A stretch of DNA of 64,000 bases from Mesorhizobium sp. (GCA_004020875.1 SAPZ01000001.1:310001-374000); one strand, 5' to 3'. Shown: positions 1 through 8,323, numbered from the stretch's first letter. The notes: generated by a model from the sequence alone, not told the origin. Numbers and translations: made by a program.

Positions 1-1
1 G

Positions 2-298
2 ATCGCGAAGGACATCGAAGGTGCAGTCAAGGGCGTGCGCGAGGTGCATCATATGCATGTCTGGTCGCTCGACGGGACCTCCAACATGGCGACGCTGCAT
101 GCCTGCCTGGACGACGGCGTCGATGCGCATGCGGCGGTCAGCGCCATCAAGAAGCGGCTTGCCGCCAAGCACGGGATCGATCATGCCACGGTCGAACCGG
201 AATTCGGGCAATGCGCCGATAGCCATGACATGCACGACCACCACCACGATCATGATCACGCGCATGGCGCGCCCGCCGATCGCCGGCACTATCACTGA
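2..298 (+). CDS. CDF-family cation efflux protein, C-terminal part (5' end outside window)
   Basis: The reading frame is open from the first bases, so only the C-terminal cytoplasmic part is present. It contains the HHMHVWSLDG stretch and the following TLHACLDDG segment, the usual beta-alpha core of the dimerisation domain of cation diffusion facilitators (Zn/Co/Cd/Ni exporters of the inner membrane). The last 25 or so residues are rich in His and Asp (HDMHDHHHDHDHAH), a likely metal-binding tail. The membrane domain, and so the metal specificity, lies outside the window. An internal GTG at 35 is not the real start. A second metal exporter with a His-rich loop lies 1.3 kb downstream. Confidence 0.85.
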   Translation: MAKDIEGAVKGVREVHHMHVWSLDGTSNMATLHACLDDGVDAHAAVSAIKKRLAAKHGIDHATVEPEFGQCADSHDMHDHHHDHDHAHGAPADRRHYH

Positions 299-340
299 TC
301 GCGATTATGCCTAACAGCCTCGAAGCCAGAAAGCCTGCTG

Positions 341-547
341 ATGGATCGTGACACACGCAACGCGGCGATCGCCGCGGCTGTGATACTGCTCGTGTTCGGT
401 CTCGCCGCCTATTTCCTACCGGCCATCATGCTGGCCGCAGGCAAGGTGTCGACGGTGCTGGCGGCCGTCATCGCGGTGGTCTTCATGGTGGGGCTGTTCG
501 TCGTCCTATGGCTGCGCGGACGCAGCCAACGCAAGAAAGGTCTCTGA
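341..547 (+). CDS. small two-helix membrane protein, unknown function
   Basis: A 68-residue protein with two hydrophobic segments (about residues 10-32 and 38-58) and a short basic tail (RGRSQRKKGL), predicted as a helical hairpin with the tail in the cytoplasm. I do not recognise a family. The stop lies 2 bases before the start of the epimerase-like gene, and its last codons carry that gene's AAAGG ribosome site, so the two are probably cotranscribed. The coding call rests on the membrane topology and tight spacing. Confidence 0.55.
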   Translation: MDRDTRNAAIAAAVILLVFGLAAYFLPAIMLAAGKVSTVLAAVIAVVFMVGLFVVLWLRGRSQRKKGL

Positions 548-549
548 AG

Positions 550-1524
550 ATGAGAATTCTGGTCACGGGTGCGGCCGGCATGGTGGGCCGCAAACTTACA
601 GCGCGGCTGGCGAGGGACGGCGCCTTGCGCGGGCGCAAGATAACGGCGCTCGACCTGCATGACATCGTGGCGCCGCAGGCGCCGGCGCTCGCGGGCGTAG
701 ATGTCTCGATCCACACCGGCGATCTATCCGCGCCAGGCGCCATGGCGACCCTCGTGGCTGCGCGTCCGGAAGTGATCTTCCACCTGGCGGGCATTGTCTC
801 GGGCGAGGCGGAAGCCAATTTCGATCTCGGCTACCGGGTCAATCTCGACGGCACGCGCGCTTTGTTCGACGCGGTGCGGCTGGCGGCGTTCGCGCCGCGC
901 CTCGTGTTCACCTCGTCGATCGCCGTGTTCGGCGCGCCGTTTCCGGATGTCATTCCGGACGAATTCCATCCGACGCCGCTCACCTCATATGGCACGCAGA
1001 AGCAGATGAGCGAAGCGCTGCTCGCCGATTACACGCGGCGCGGCTTCTTCGACGGCATCGGTATCCGGTTGCCGACGATCTGCGTGCGCCCCGGCAAGCC
1101 GAACAAGGCGGCCTCCAGCTTCTTCTCCGGCATCATCCGCGAGCCGCTCGCCGGGCAGGAGGCGATCCTGCCTGTGCCGCGCTCGGTGCTGCACACCCAT
1201 GCCAGTCCGCGTTCGGCTGTGAATTTCCTAATCCATGCGGCCGAAATCGATGGCGACAAGGTCGGACCGCGCCGCAACCTCACCATGCCCGGCGTCGCCG
1301 TCACCGTCGGCGAGCAGATCGAGGCGCTGGAGCGCATTGCCGGCACCGAGGTCGCGAAGCGAATCCGCGAGCAGCCCGACGAGACCATCTGGGCGATCGT
1401 CAAAGGGTGGCCGACGCGGTTCGAGGCAAGGCGGGCGCGGGAACTCGGCTTTGCGGCTGAAAAGAATTTCGACGAGATCATCCGTGCGCATATTGAGGAC
1501 GAGCTCGGCGGCAAGATCGCCTGA
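550..1524 (+). CDS. denD: NAD-dependent epimerase/dehydratase-type SDR, D-erythronate dehydrogenase-like
   Basis: An extended short-chain dehydrogenase of 324 residues. The N-terminal Rossmann motif is TGAAGMVG (residues 5-12). The catalytic region has a Ser pair in TSSIAVFGAPFPD and Tyr/Lys in SYGTQK. The LPTICVRPGKPNKAAS segment is very typical of the DenD group, which oxidises D-erythronate to 2-keto-D-erythronate. Start chosen at ATG 550, preceded by AAAGG. An upstream in-frame start at 508 would overlap the small membrane gene. No other tetronate-pathway gene (DenK/OtnI type) is visible here, so the substrate is inferred from family resemblance only. Confidence 0.75.
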   Translation: MRILVTGAAGMVGRKLTARLARDGALRGRKITALDLHDIVAPQAPALAGVDVSIHTGDLSAPGAMATLVAARPEVIFHLAGIVSGEAEANFDLGYRVNLDGTRALFDAVRLAAFAPRLVFTSSIAVFGAPFPDVIPDEFHPTPLTSYGTQKQMSEALLADYTRRGFFDGIGIRLPTICVRPGKPNKAASSFFSGIIREPLAGQEAILPVPRSVLHTHASPRSAVNFLIHAAEIDGDKVGPRRNLTMPGVAVTVGEQIEALERIAGTEVAKRIREQPDETIWAIVKGWPTRFEARRARELGFAAEKNFDEIIRAHIEDELGGKIA

Positions 1525-1592
1525 CGTCCGTCGATACTGGGTGATGCTGGCCTAACCCGAAGCTCAATATCGCTTGGGGGCACTGCTCACAA

Positions 1593-2909
1593 TCAGGCGC
1601 CGCCCGACAGGCTGGCCGACAGCAGCAGCAGTCCGACCAGGAAGATGAAGCCGGCGCCGCCGATCTCGACGATGGAATGGATGCGTTTGCCGATGCGTTC
1701 TTCGCCGGCGAAATAGACCGCCCAGTTCTTGGCCAGCACGGCGATCGTCGCCAGCGCCGAGACGGTGATCGCTGTGCCGATCGACATCGCCAGCACCGAC
1801 AGCAGCCCGCCCATCCACAATCCATTGAGAAGCGCGAAGCTCAGCACGATCAGCGCGCCGGAGCAGGGGCGGATGCCGACGGCGGCCACCGCCGACCAGG
1901 CCGTGCGCCAGTCGAAGCGGTCGCCCGACAGCATTGCCGGATCCGGCGCATGCGAATGGCCGCAGGTTTCGCATACTTCGCCCGGGCCGTGGTCGTGATG
2001 CTGATGTTCATGACTGTGGCTGTGCGCGGCATGGTCGTGATGATGGAGATCGTGCGCGCCGTGATCATGGCTATGTGTATGGTCGTGGTGCGCGTGCAGG
2101 GCATGCGAATGAGCGGCATGGGCATGCGTTGGATGCGCAAGCCCGTGAGAATGGCCGGCATTGGAATGCGCGTGGGCGTGCGAGTGGGAATGGCCGCTAT
2201 GCGAATGGCCGGCATGCGCGGCCGAGAGGCTGTAGGCAGGGGCTCTTCCGAACAGGCGCAGCACCGAGGGGCCGAGCTTGCGCCAAAGCAGCCAGGCGCC
2301 GAACAAGGTGACCAGCACAAAGCTGGAGATTTCGAGGAACCAGGCGGCGTCGGTCATCGAAACGGCAGTGCCGCGCAGCACGAAATAGGCAAGCATCATG
2401 ACGACCACCGCCGTCAGGCCCTGCAGCAGCGCCGAGACGAAGGAGAGAATGATGCCGCGCCTCAGCGTGACTTCATTGGCGACCATGTAGGATGAGATCA
2501 CCGCCTTGCCGTGGCCGGGGCCGGCGGCATGGAAGATGCCATAGGCGAAGGACAGGCCGATCAGCAGCCAGAGCTTGCTGCCGTCCTGGCGCATCGCCTT
2601 CATGGCGGCCGCCAGCGAATGGTAGAATTCCTGCTGCCTGAGATTGATCCACATCAGGATATGGGCGAACGGACCCGTGGTGGTCGGCGCCATGCCGTCA
2701 TTGGTGCCGATCCCGAGCGAGCTTTGCGCATGCGCGGCGCCGGGCAAATGGGTGATCACCAGAGTGGCGACCAGCAAGCCAAGCGCCAGACGGATATTCG
2801 CGGGATGCCCCACGAATATCCGCCTGGATTCCCTTGTCTGTCGCAGGTTCCGATCGCAAAACTGTGGGACACTTTTGCGGAACCTGCTTGCGCGTAACGA
2901 CGGTTTCAT
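1593..2909 (-). CDS. NicO/RcnA-type nickel/cobalt exporter with His-rich loop
   Basis: Inner-membrane transporter of the NicO family. After a hydrophobic N-terminal segment (LALGLLVATLVITHLPGAAHA) come helices including the AAGPGHGKAVISSY motif (HxxxxDH-like signature region), then a loop of about 100 residues rich in His, Ala and Ser/Asp that should bind metal, then GIRPCSGALIVLSFAL and the last helices. It begins just after the stop of the DUF1007 gene, whose 3' end supplies a GAAGG ribosome site. Start taken at ATG 2909 (GTG 2912 equally possible). The first 34 codons run through a palindromic repeat, so a GTG at 2813, preceded by AGGCGG, may be the ancestral start. Ni/Co efflux is family knowledge. 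Confidence 0.85.
   Translation of the reverse strand: MKPSLRASRFRKSVPQFCDRNLRQTRESRRIFVGHPANIRLALGLLVATLVITHLPGAAHAQSSLGIGTNDGMAPTTTGPFAHILMWINLRQQEFYHSLAAAMKAMRQDGSKLWLLIGLSFAYGIFHAAGPGHGKAVISSYMVANEVTLRRGIILSFVSALLQGLTAVVVMMLAYFVLRGTAVSMTDAAWFLEISSFVLVTLFGAWLLWRKLGPSVLRLFGRAPAYSLSAAHAGHSHSGHSHSHAHAHSNAGHSHGLAHPTHAHAAHSHALHAHHDHTHSHDHGAHDLHHHDHAAHSHSHEHQHHDHGPGEVCETCGHSHAPDPAMLSGDRFDWRTAWSAVAAVGIRPCSGALIVLSFALLNGLWMGGLLSVLAMSIGTAITVSALATIAVLAKNWAVYFAGEERIGKRIHSIVEIGGAGFIFLVGLLLLSASLSGGA
2843..2887. repeat. imperfect palindromic element inside the 5' end of the nickel exporter gene
   Basis: Arms GCAGGTTCCG (2843-2852) and CGGAACCTGC (2878-2887) are perfect complements. Inside them GCAAAA and TTTTGC also pair once a 4-base GATC bulge is allowed. 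The layout resembles the short palindromic elements common between genes in rhizobia. Here it is translated as roughly residues 9-23 of the annotated exporter (numbered from ATG 2909). Confidence 0.6.
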
Positions 2910-2916
2910 CACCAAA

Positions 2917-3603
2917 TCATCCTTCCGGCGCGCAGTCCAATTCGAGCTTGGTGGCGAAGATCTTGCTCATGTCGGTGCCTGTCGGGTCGTTGAAGAACGC
3001 GTCCGTCAGGGTCTTCTGGTTTTCCTTGATCGCCTCGTCCGGATCGGGACGAATGACCCTCTTGGTGCAGGTCGAGGGCAGGCCTTCGACGGTCATGTTG
3101 GCGTCGTCGGTGAAGTCGATCGCGGTGTAAAAGGTCGGATCGTAGACGCCGATATCGATCTTCCCGGCAAGCTTGATCGGCGTCTTGGGCTGCGACTCGA
3201 ACAGGATGATCAACTGGTCGTTGTCGAAATTCGCCATCAGATGCGGCGGCGGCACCATGGGCACGTCCTTGCCGTCCTGGGTGACGAGCTGGAAGTAGTT
3301 GAACTCGGCCAGCGAGGAGTGGACGGTGTCGGCCACTTCCTTGAGTTCTTTGTCGTCAAGTTTCAGATCGGAATTCTTATCGAACTCCATCATCACTGTA
3401 CTCGAAAACAGGTCGTCGAAGCGCCAAAGGTGGCGCAGCGCCGTCACACTTTGGTGATCCTGGCTGAGGATGACGTCGAGCCGGGCCTCGGCAAAGACAT
3501 GCGGGTGGACTTCAGCCTGCTCGACCGACGCCAATATGGCCGCAAGGGCCGAAGCCAGCATGGTTGCTTGCCGTTTCAAATGCATTCCGTGCCGCGATTC
3601 CAT
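2917..3603 (-). CDS. DUF1007 family periplasmic protein
   Basis: A 228-residue protein with an N-terminal signal peptide (basic start, then ATMLASALAAILASVEQAEA-type core, cleavage before HPHVF). The mature start HPHVFAEARL and the later MVPPPHLMANFDNDQL and GVYDPTFYTAIDF segments fit DUF1007, found next to NicO-type nickel/cobalt transporters across proteobacteria. ATG at 3603 or the internal Met codon six residues later could be the start. Its stop is only 7 bases from the exporter start, so the two form an operon. Probable role: periplasmic accessory to the metal exporter (inference). Confidence 0.8.
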   Translation of the reverse strand: MESRHGMHLKRQATMLASALAAILASVEQAEVHPHVFAEARLDVILSQDHQSVTALRHLWRFDDLFSSTVMMEFDKNSDLKLDDKELKEVADTVHSSLAEFNYFQLVTQDGKDVPMVPPPHLMANFDNDQLIILFESQPKTPIKLAGKIDIGVYDPTFYTAIDFTDDANMTVEGLPSTCTKRVIRPDPDEAIKENQKTLTDAFFNDPTGTDMSKIFATKLELDCAPEG

Positions 3604-3660
3604 TGACTTCGAGGGCGAGCCCGAGAGTTAGCAGAAAGGGGGCGAAATTGGGACGCTTGC

Positions 3661-4563
3661 TCAGGCTCCCGTATCGCGCGTCTTGAACCATTGTACCAGG
3701 AAGTCGACGAACACCCTTACCTTGGCCGGTAGATAGCGGCGGTGCGGGTAGACGGCGAAGATGCCGGTGCCGGCCAGGATGCGGTCGTCGAGCGCGGTGA
3801 CCAGCTTGCCGGACGCAACGTCGGGGGCGGCGATGAAATCGGGCAGCATGGCAAAGCCCAGGCCGGAGAGCGCGGCGGCTCTCGCCACGATCGGGCTGTT
3901 GACCTCGATAGGCCCGGAAACGGCGACGCTGATGGATTCCTCGCCTTCGCCCTTGAAGCGCCAGTTGGCCAGCGAGCGGCCGTTGGTGTCGACGATACAG
4001 GGCAGGTTGGCGAGATCCTGGGGCCTCGTCGGCGCGCCATGCTTGGCGATCAGCTCCGGCGACGCGCACAGCCTGACCGAGAACGGCGCCAGCCGCCTGG
4101 CGATCAGCGAGGAGTTCTCCAGCCGCGAGATGCGCACGGCAAGGTCGAAACCTTCCTCGACAAGGTCGACGAAGCGGTCATCGAGATGGATGTCGAGCAC
4201 GATGTCGGGATGCTGCTTGGCGAAGTCGACCAGCGACTGGCCGATCGGCGCATCGGCGAAGGTGCGGGCGGCAGACAGCTTGATCCTGCCGCGGACGTCG
4301 CCGGAAGACTGGCGCACCGCCTCGGCGAGGCTGTCGACCTCGCGCACGATCTCCGAGGCGCGCTGATAATAGGTGTGGCCGGCTTCGGTCAGCGAGAACT
4401 GGCGCGTGGTGCGGTTCAAGAGCAGCGCGCCGAGCTCGTCCTCCAGCTCGCGCACATATTTCGACAAAAGCGCCTTGGAGCGGCCGATCTTGCGCGCCGC
4501 CGCCGAAAAGCCTTCCGCCTCCACCACATCGATGAAGGCGCGCATGCGGGTCAATGTATCCAT
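3661..4563 (-). CDS. LysR-family transcriptional regulator
   Basis: 300 residues. An N-terminal winged helix-turn-helix (about 1-60; MRAFIDVVEAEGFSAAARK then SKALLSKYVRELEDELG) is followed by a linker helix and a LysR substrate-binding domain (about 90-295). Of the CrgA/DsdC-like type that often represses or activates neighbouring genes. It starts 2 bases after the amidase stop on the same strand, so it is translated with the amidase rather than divergent from its target, which is unusual for LysR genes. Target and ligand are unknown. Confidence 0.88.
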   Translation of the reverse strand: MDTLTRMRAFIDVVEAEGFSAAARKIGRSKALLSKYVRELEDELGALLLNRTTRQFSLTEAGHTYYQRASEIVREVDSLAEAVRQSSGDVRGRIKLSAARTFADAPIGQSLVDFAKQHPDIVLDIHLDDRFVDLVEEGFDLAVRISRLENSSLIARRLAPFSVRLCASPELIAKHGAPTRPQDLANLPCIVDTNGRSLANWRFKGEGEESISVAVSGPIEVNSPIVARAAALSGLGFAMLPDFIAAPDVASGKLVTALDDRILAGTGIFAVYPHRRYLPAKVRVFVDFLVQWFKTRDTGA

Positions 4564-4565
4564 GG

Positions 4566-5762
4566 TCAGACCTTTCGTGCCGCGTCGAGAATCCTGCGGC
4601 CGAGCCGTATCAGGGCAACGTCGCTGCCGGAAGGCCCAAGCAACGACAGGCCGAAAGGTGCGCCGTCAATGGAGCCGATCGGCAAGGTGATCTGCGGAAA
4701 GCCCGAAAGACCCGAAAGGCATAAGAGATGCAGCGCCCTTTCGCGGTAGGTCTGGAACTGTTCCGTGGTGCTGGCGGCGAGTGGCGCTGCGCCGGGAACG
4801 GTGGGCAGGACGAGAAAGCCGTTATTGCCAAGCAGGGCGCCAAGCTCGGCCCGGAAAGCCAGCCGCCGCGCCGCTTCGGCGCCGGCACTTTTGGCATCTA
4901 TGGTGCGGCCGAAGGCAAAACGCTCCTCGACGCCCGGGCTAAGGCGGCCGCCGGCCGAAATCCACGGGCCATGCTCACGCCAGGCCTCGAAGGCCTGCAG
5001 GCGGCGAAAGCACCAGTAAAGCTCGTCGGGGAATGAGGCGATGGTGTATTCGGTCTCCACGGGCTGGCCTATGACAGAGGCGGCCAGCGCCTTCATCCGC
5101 GCATATTGCGCGGCCTCCGCCGGACCCATGACGAAGGCGTCGAGCCTGCCGATCGACAGCGGGCGGTTGAGCGGGTGCTGATGCGGGTCGCGGCCCAGCA
5201 GCAGCTTGCCAACCGTCTCATAGGTCTCGATATCGTCGGCGAACCAGCCGAAAGTGTCGAAGCTCGATGCCAGCCTCATCGCGCCGTCGAGGGAAATGCG
5301 GCCATGGGTGGTGCGCAGCCCGATCAGGCCGCAGAAGCTCGCTGGGGCGCGGATAGAGCCGCCGGTGTCGGAGCCCGTAGCTATGTTCGCAAGCCCGCCG
5401 GCAACCGCGGCGGCCGAACCGGAGGAGGAGCCGCCGGTGACGCGCTCGGGTGCGGCCGGATTGATCGGGTGGGGGAAATGCGCGTTCTGGCCAAACAGCG
5501 AGAAGGCCAGCTCATCGGTCTGGGTCTTGCCGACGAATCGCGCGCCGGCATCGAGGATCGCCTGCACCGCTTCGGCCGTGCGCGAGGCGGCATGCGCCTC
5601 CTCGAATTTCTGCGGGTTGCCGCAGCCGGTGCGGTAACCGGCGACGTCGTAGATGTCCTTGACCGCAAGGCGCAGGCCGGCGAGCGGGCCCAATTCCGCA
5701 TTCGCCACAGGCATTTGGCGCAGATCGAGGAAGGCGTTCAGCGGTCCTTGAGTTCCTGGCAT
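4566..5762 (-). CDS. amidase signature family hydrolase
   Basis: 398 residues of the amidase signature family. The Ser-cisSer-Lys triad is visible: Lys in LAVKDIYD (about residue 34), Ser in the Gly/Ser loop GGSSSGSAAA, and the nucleophile Ser in TGGSIRAP. It resembles short AMI1-type amidases (indole-acetamide hydrolase-like, KDIYDVAG...GCGNP) more than the longer GatA. No GatB/GatC partner is nearby, so a tRNA role is unlikely. Substrate not determined. Coupled to the downstream LysR gene. Its promoter must lie in the 543-base gap shared with the divergent ornithine decarboxylase gene. Confidence 0.82.
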   Translation of the reverse strand: MPGTQGPLNAFLDLRQMPVANAELGPLAGLRLAVKDIYDVAGYRTGCGNPQKFEEAHAASRTAEAVQAILDAGARFVGKTQTDELAFSLFGQNAHFPHPINPAAPERVTGGSSSGSAAAVAGGLANIATGSDTGGSIRAPASFCGLIGLRTTHGRISLDGAMRLASSFDTFGWFADDIETYETVGKLLLGRDPHQHPLNRPLSIGRLDAFVMGPAEAAQYARMKALAASVIGQPVETEYTIASFPDELYWCFRRLQAFEAWREHGPWISAGGRLSPGVEERFAFGRTIDAKSAGAEAARRLAFRAELGALLGNNGFLVLPTVPGAAPLAASTTEQFQTYRERALHLLCLSGLSGFPQITLPIGSIDGAPFGLSLLGPSGSDVALIRLGRRILDAARKV

Positions 5763-6305
5763 CGTTCGATTTCCGGATACAGTGCGACAAACATTGTTCG
5801 ATGCCAGAAATTTTACAACCTGGGCTCACGATTTTTATTGATTGTGAAACCCTTCGCTTCTATATCGCGCTTGCCCAAAGTCGCACGTGCCTGTGGGTGT
5901 CCGCCGATCCTCGAATGGTGAGGGCAATCGGTAAGGTAACTGGAGCCAACCCCTCCAGTCGGTCAGTGGCCAACCACAAGACCGAGGACACCTTGAAGCA
6001 ACGACGGTGCGGGCCTTTCTGGTTCTCTTCCGGTTGTCCAAAGACCGGGGTTACTAAAGAGGCACACCTTCATTGCCGGCAGTGCGGACGGGGTTCTCCC
6101 ATCCAAGCCAAGGCAGACAAAGCGAACCGAGGCCGGGCAAGGCCAAGGTTCATCGCCGCGAGACGGCATTTCATGGTTCCGGGGTCTCCACCGGCTGGTT
6201 CCATGGATTTGACGTCCCGCCTTTGTTTGACCGCGAGTTCGCGAGGCTGAGCGCCCGCGTTCCGCAGCCTTTGTGCGCGCCGAAAGGCGTTATGGAGAGA
6301 CCCCG
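5763..6305. other. 543-base divergent intergenic region, amidase / ornithine decarboxylase
   Basis: No convincing long gene. The left part is AT-richer around 5795-5880 and probably holds both promoters. From about 5939 to the decarboxylase start there are several hairpins: ACTGGAG/CTCCAGT (5939-5945 with 5953-5959), AGGCTG/CAGCCT (6244-6249 with 6265-6270), and CGCC-GAAA-GGCG (6278-6289), just upstream of the GGAGAG ribosome site (6294-6299). A 15-codon open frame at 6203-6250 could be a leader peptide. Confidence 0.6.
5939..6299 (+). promoter_or_regulatory. candidate structured 5' leader of ornithine decarboxylase (speF-type?)
   Basis: Seen: consecutive stem-loops, including a GNRA-capped hairpin immediately before the ribosome site, and a short ATG frame (6203-6250, MDLTSRLCLTASSRG). 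Known: alphaproteobacterial ornithine decarboxylase genes often carry a conserved leader RNA called the speF motif. Inference: this leader may be that element. I could not align it to the family model. Confidence 0.4.
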
Positions 6306-7439
6306 ATGGCCACCCAGCGCATCCTTGACTTCCTCGCCACCCGACGTCCGAACGGTCCCTGCCTCGTCGTCGACCTCGATGTCGTGCGCGACAATTTCCG
6401 TGCCTTCGAAAAGGCGTTGCCCGATTCCAGGATCTACTATGCGGTGAAAGCAAACCCGGCGCCGGAGATCCTGCGCCTCCTTACTGCGATGGGCTCGTCC
6501 TTCGACACCGCATCGGTTGTCGAGGTCGAGATGGCTATGGACGCGGGTGCGCCCGCGGAACGCATTTCGTTCGGCAACACCATCAAGAAGGAGCGTGACA
6601 TCGCGCGCGCTTATCAGCTCGGCATCCGCCTCTACGCCGTGGACTGCGTCGAGGAGGTCGAGAAGATCGCCCGCGTCGCGCCCGGCTCGCGCGTGTTCTG
6701 CCGCGTGCTGACCGACGGCGAAGGCGCGGAATGGCCGCTGTCGCGCAAGTTCGGCTGCGTGCCGGCGATGGCCGTCGACGTGCTGCGCCATGCCAAGGGC
6801 CTCGGCCTCGAAGCCTACGGCGTGTCGTTCCATGTCGGCTCGCAGCAGATCGACCTGTCGGCCTGGGATCGCGCGCTGGGCGACGCCAAGAAGGTGTTCG
6901 CGACGCTCGCCGAGGAAGGCATCGTGCTCAAGATGGTCAATATGGGCGGCGGTTTCCCGACCCGTTACCTGAAGGACGTGCCCGCCGCGCAGGCCTACGG
7001 CCAGGCGATCTTCTCGGCGCTGCGCAAGCATTTCGGCAACGCGCTGCCCGAGACGATCATCGAGCCGGGCCGCGGCATGGTCGGCAATGCCGGCGTCATC
7101 AAGTCGGAAGTCGTGCTGATCTCCAAGAAGGCCGACAACGACAACGTGCGCTGGGTGTTCCTCGACATCGGCAAGTTCGGCGGTCTCGCCGAGACGATGG
7201 ACGAGGCGATTCGCTATCCGCTGGTCACCCGCCATGACGGTTCGGAGACCGCGCCTTGCGTGCTCGCCGGCCCGACCTGCGATTCGGCCGACGTGATGTA
7301 CGAGAAGACGCCTTATCCGCTGCCCTTGTCGCTGACCATCGGCGACGAGGTGCTGATCGAAGGCACCGGAGCCTACACGACCACCTATTCGGCGGTCGCC
7401 TTCAACGGCTTCGAGCCCCTCCGGTCCTACGTGATCTGA
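6306..7439 (+). CDS. ornithine (lysine/ornithine) decarboxylase, alanine-racemase-fold type
   Basis: 377 residues of the fold-III PLP decarboxylases (eukaryotic-like ODC / LODC). The PLP lysine is in YYAVKANPAPE (about residue 49). VSFHVGSQQ, MVNMGGGFP and IIEPGRGMV are the phosphate-binding and barrel motifs, and the catalytic Cys is in GPTCDSAD near the C terminus. It converts ornithine to putrescine in the cytoplasm, the first step of polyamine synthesis. Start ATG 6306 follows GGAGAG at ideal spacing; the upstream in-frame GTG at 6273 lacks one. The long leader suggests polyamine-responsive control (inference). Confidence 0.93.
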   Translation: MATQRILDFLATRRPNGPCLVVDLDVVRDNFRAFEKALPDSRIYYAVKANPAPEILRLLTAMGSSFDTASVVEVEMAMDAGAPAERISFGNTIKKERDIARAYQLGIRLYAVDCVEEVEKIARVAPGSRVFCRVLTDGEGAEWPLSRKFGCVPAMAVDVLRHAKGLGLEAYGVSFHVGSQQIDLSAWDRALGDAKKVFATLAEEGIVLKMVNMGGGFPTRYLKDVPAAQAYGQAIFSALRKHFGNALPETIIEPGRGMVGNAGVIKSEVVLISKKADNDNVRWVFLDIGKFGGLAETMDEAIRYPLVTRHDGSETAPCVLAGPTCDSADVMYEKTPYPLPLSLTIGDEVLIEGTGAYTTTYSAVAFNGFEPLRSYVI

Positions 7440-7536
7440 GCAGTTCGCAAGAAACCGCTCAGATCAACCGGGTGGGTGCTGTCATCCGCCCGGGCTCGCT
7501 TGTGGAACAGATCTCCGCTCGTGAAGGATCGCGGAC

Positions 7537-8250
7537 ATGGAATACTTGACCAAATCGGCCATCGCGGCCACCGAAATTGCCCCCTCGTCCGGACCTTCGG
7601 CTGAGCTTTTCTCCGCGGGGGAGAAAGGCTCGACGGCAGTGCTTGCGCCCTCCCTTGCCCTCCGGGGACAGGCTGGCTCGCGCGGCGCGCCGGACGAGGG
7701 GGCCGCCCAGGCGCCGGCCTTCGTCATCGTGGGCGAGGGCGCCGGCGATGCTGCGGCGCGCGAAGCGCTGCTCGACCGCGCCATGGGGCCGAAGCGCAAG
7801 AAGAAGTCGTCCGAGAAGCTGCGGCGTGGCCGTCGGCCCTCGGAGGGCCTGGCCTTCGTGGCCCGCGATGCGTCGGGCATCGTCGTCGGCACGGTGCGGC
7901 TTTGGGACGTGATGCTGGGTGAGGGCGGCCCGGCGGCGCTTCTGCTTGGCCCGCTGGCGGTCGAGCCTGGCTTGAAGAGCGGAGGCATCGGCTCGGCGCT
8001 GATGCGGCACGCGGTTGCCGAGGCCGCGCGGCTTGGCCATGGCGCGATCCTGCTCGTCGGCGATGCGCCCTATTACGAACGGTTCGGCTTCTCGGCCGGT
8101 CGCACCGGAGCGCTTGCCATGCCCGGCCCCTATGAGCGGCACCGGCTTCTGGCGTTGGAACTAAAGGACGGCGCGCTGGATGTGGCAAGAGGCACGATCA
8201 AGGCCGCCGGCCGCAAGATCAAGGGGCAGGCGCCGGACTTCGTCGCCTGA
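7537..8250 (+). CDS. GNAT-family N-acetyltransferase with a repeat-derived N-terminal insertion
   Basis: 237 residues. The acetyl-CoA-binding segment is LLGPLAVEPGLKSGGIGSAL followed by an alpha helix, and the GDAPYYERFGFSAG stretch is typical of YhbS-like GNAT proteins. The acceptor substrate is unknown. The family normally begins its first strand about 15 residues in. Here residues 15-56 are low-complexity sequence encoded by a 125-base inverted-repeat element (7579-7703) that stays in frame. The enzyme core downstream looks intact. Whether the product is still active, or starts further downstream, cannot be told from sequence. Confidence 0.8.
   Translation: MEYLTKSAIAATEIAPSSGPSAELFSAGEKGSTAVLAPSLALRGQAGSRGAPDEGAAQAPAFVIVGEGAGDAAAREALLDRAMGPKRKKKSSEKLRRGRRPSEGLAFVARDASGIVVGTVRLWDVMLGEGGPAALLLGPLAVEPGLKSGGIGSALMRHAVAEAARLGHGAILLVGDAPYYERFGFSAGRTGALAMPGPYERHRLLALELKDGALDVARGTIKAAGRKIKGQAPDFVA
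7579..7703. repeat. 125-base element with perfect 14-base inverted ends, inside the GNAT gene
   Basis: The ends GCCCCCTCGTCCGG (7579-7592) and CCGGACGAGGGGGC (7690-7703) are exact reverse complements. The interior has the CCTTCGGCTGAGC...TTCTCCGCGGGGGAGAA pattern of intergenic palindromes common in Mesorhizobium-type genomes. It is translated without a stop as residues 15-56 of the acetyltransferase. Confidence 0.8.
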
Positions 8251-8302
8251 TACCTTTGTTTTCACGCAATTCCGGACGGAAAACCGCCTCGACAAAAACA
8301 TA

Positions 8303-8323
8303 ACGCCGCCCATGGGGCGGCGT
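8303..8323 (-). terminator. rho-independent terminator of the SCP2 gene
   Basis: A perfect 9-base stem (ACGCCGCCC / GGGCGGCGT) with a 3-base loop. Read on the minus strand it is followed by TATGTTTTTG, and lies about 20 bases past the SCP2-gene stop. It may also slow plus-strand readthrough from the GNAT gene. Confidence 0.75.

Noticed and set aside
2020-2230. Repeated CATG-rich DNA as a repeat array
   Set aside because: The pattern is explained by His codons of the metal-binding loop of the nickel exporter.
7468-7493. GC-rich hairpin after ornithine decarboxylase as a terminator
   Set aside because: The stem (CCGGGTGG/CCGCCCGG) has a wobble pair and no T-run follows on the plus strand.
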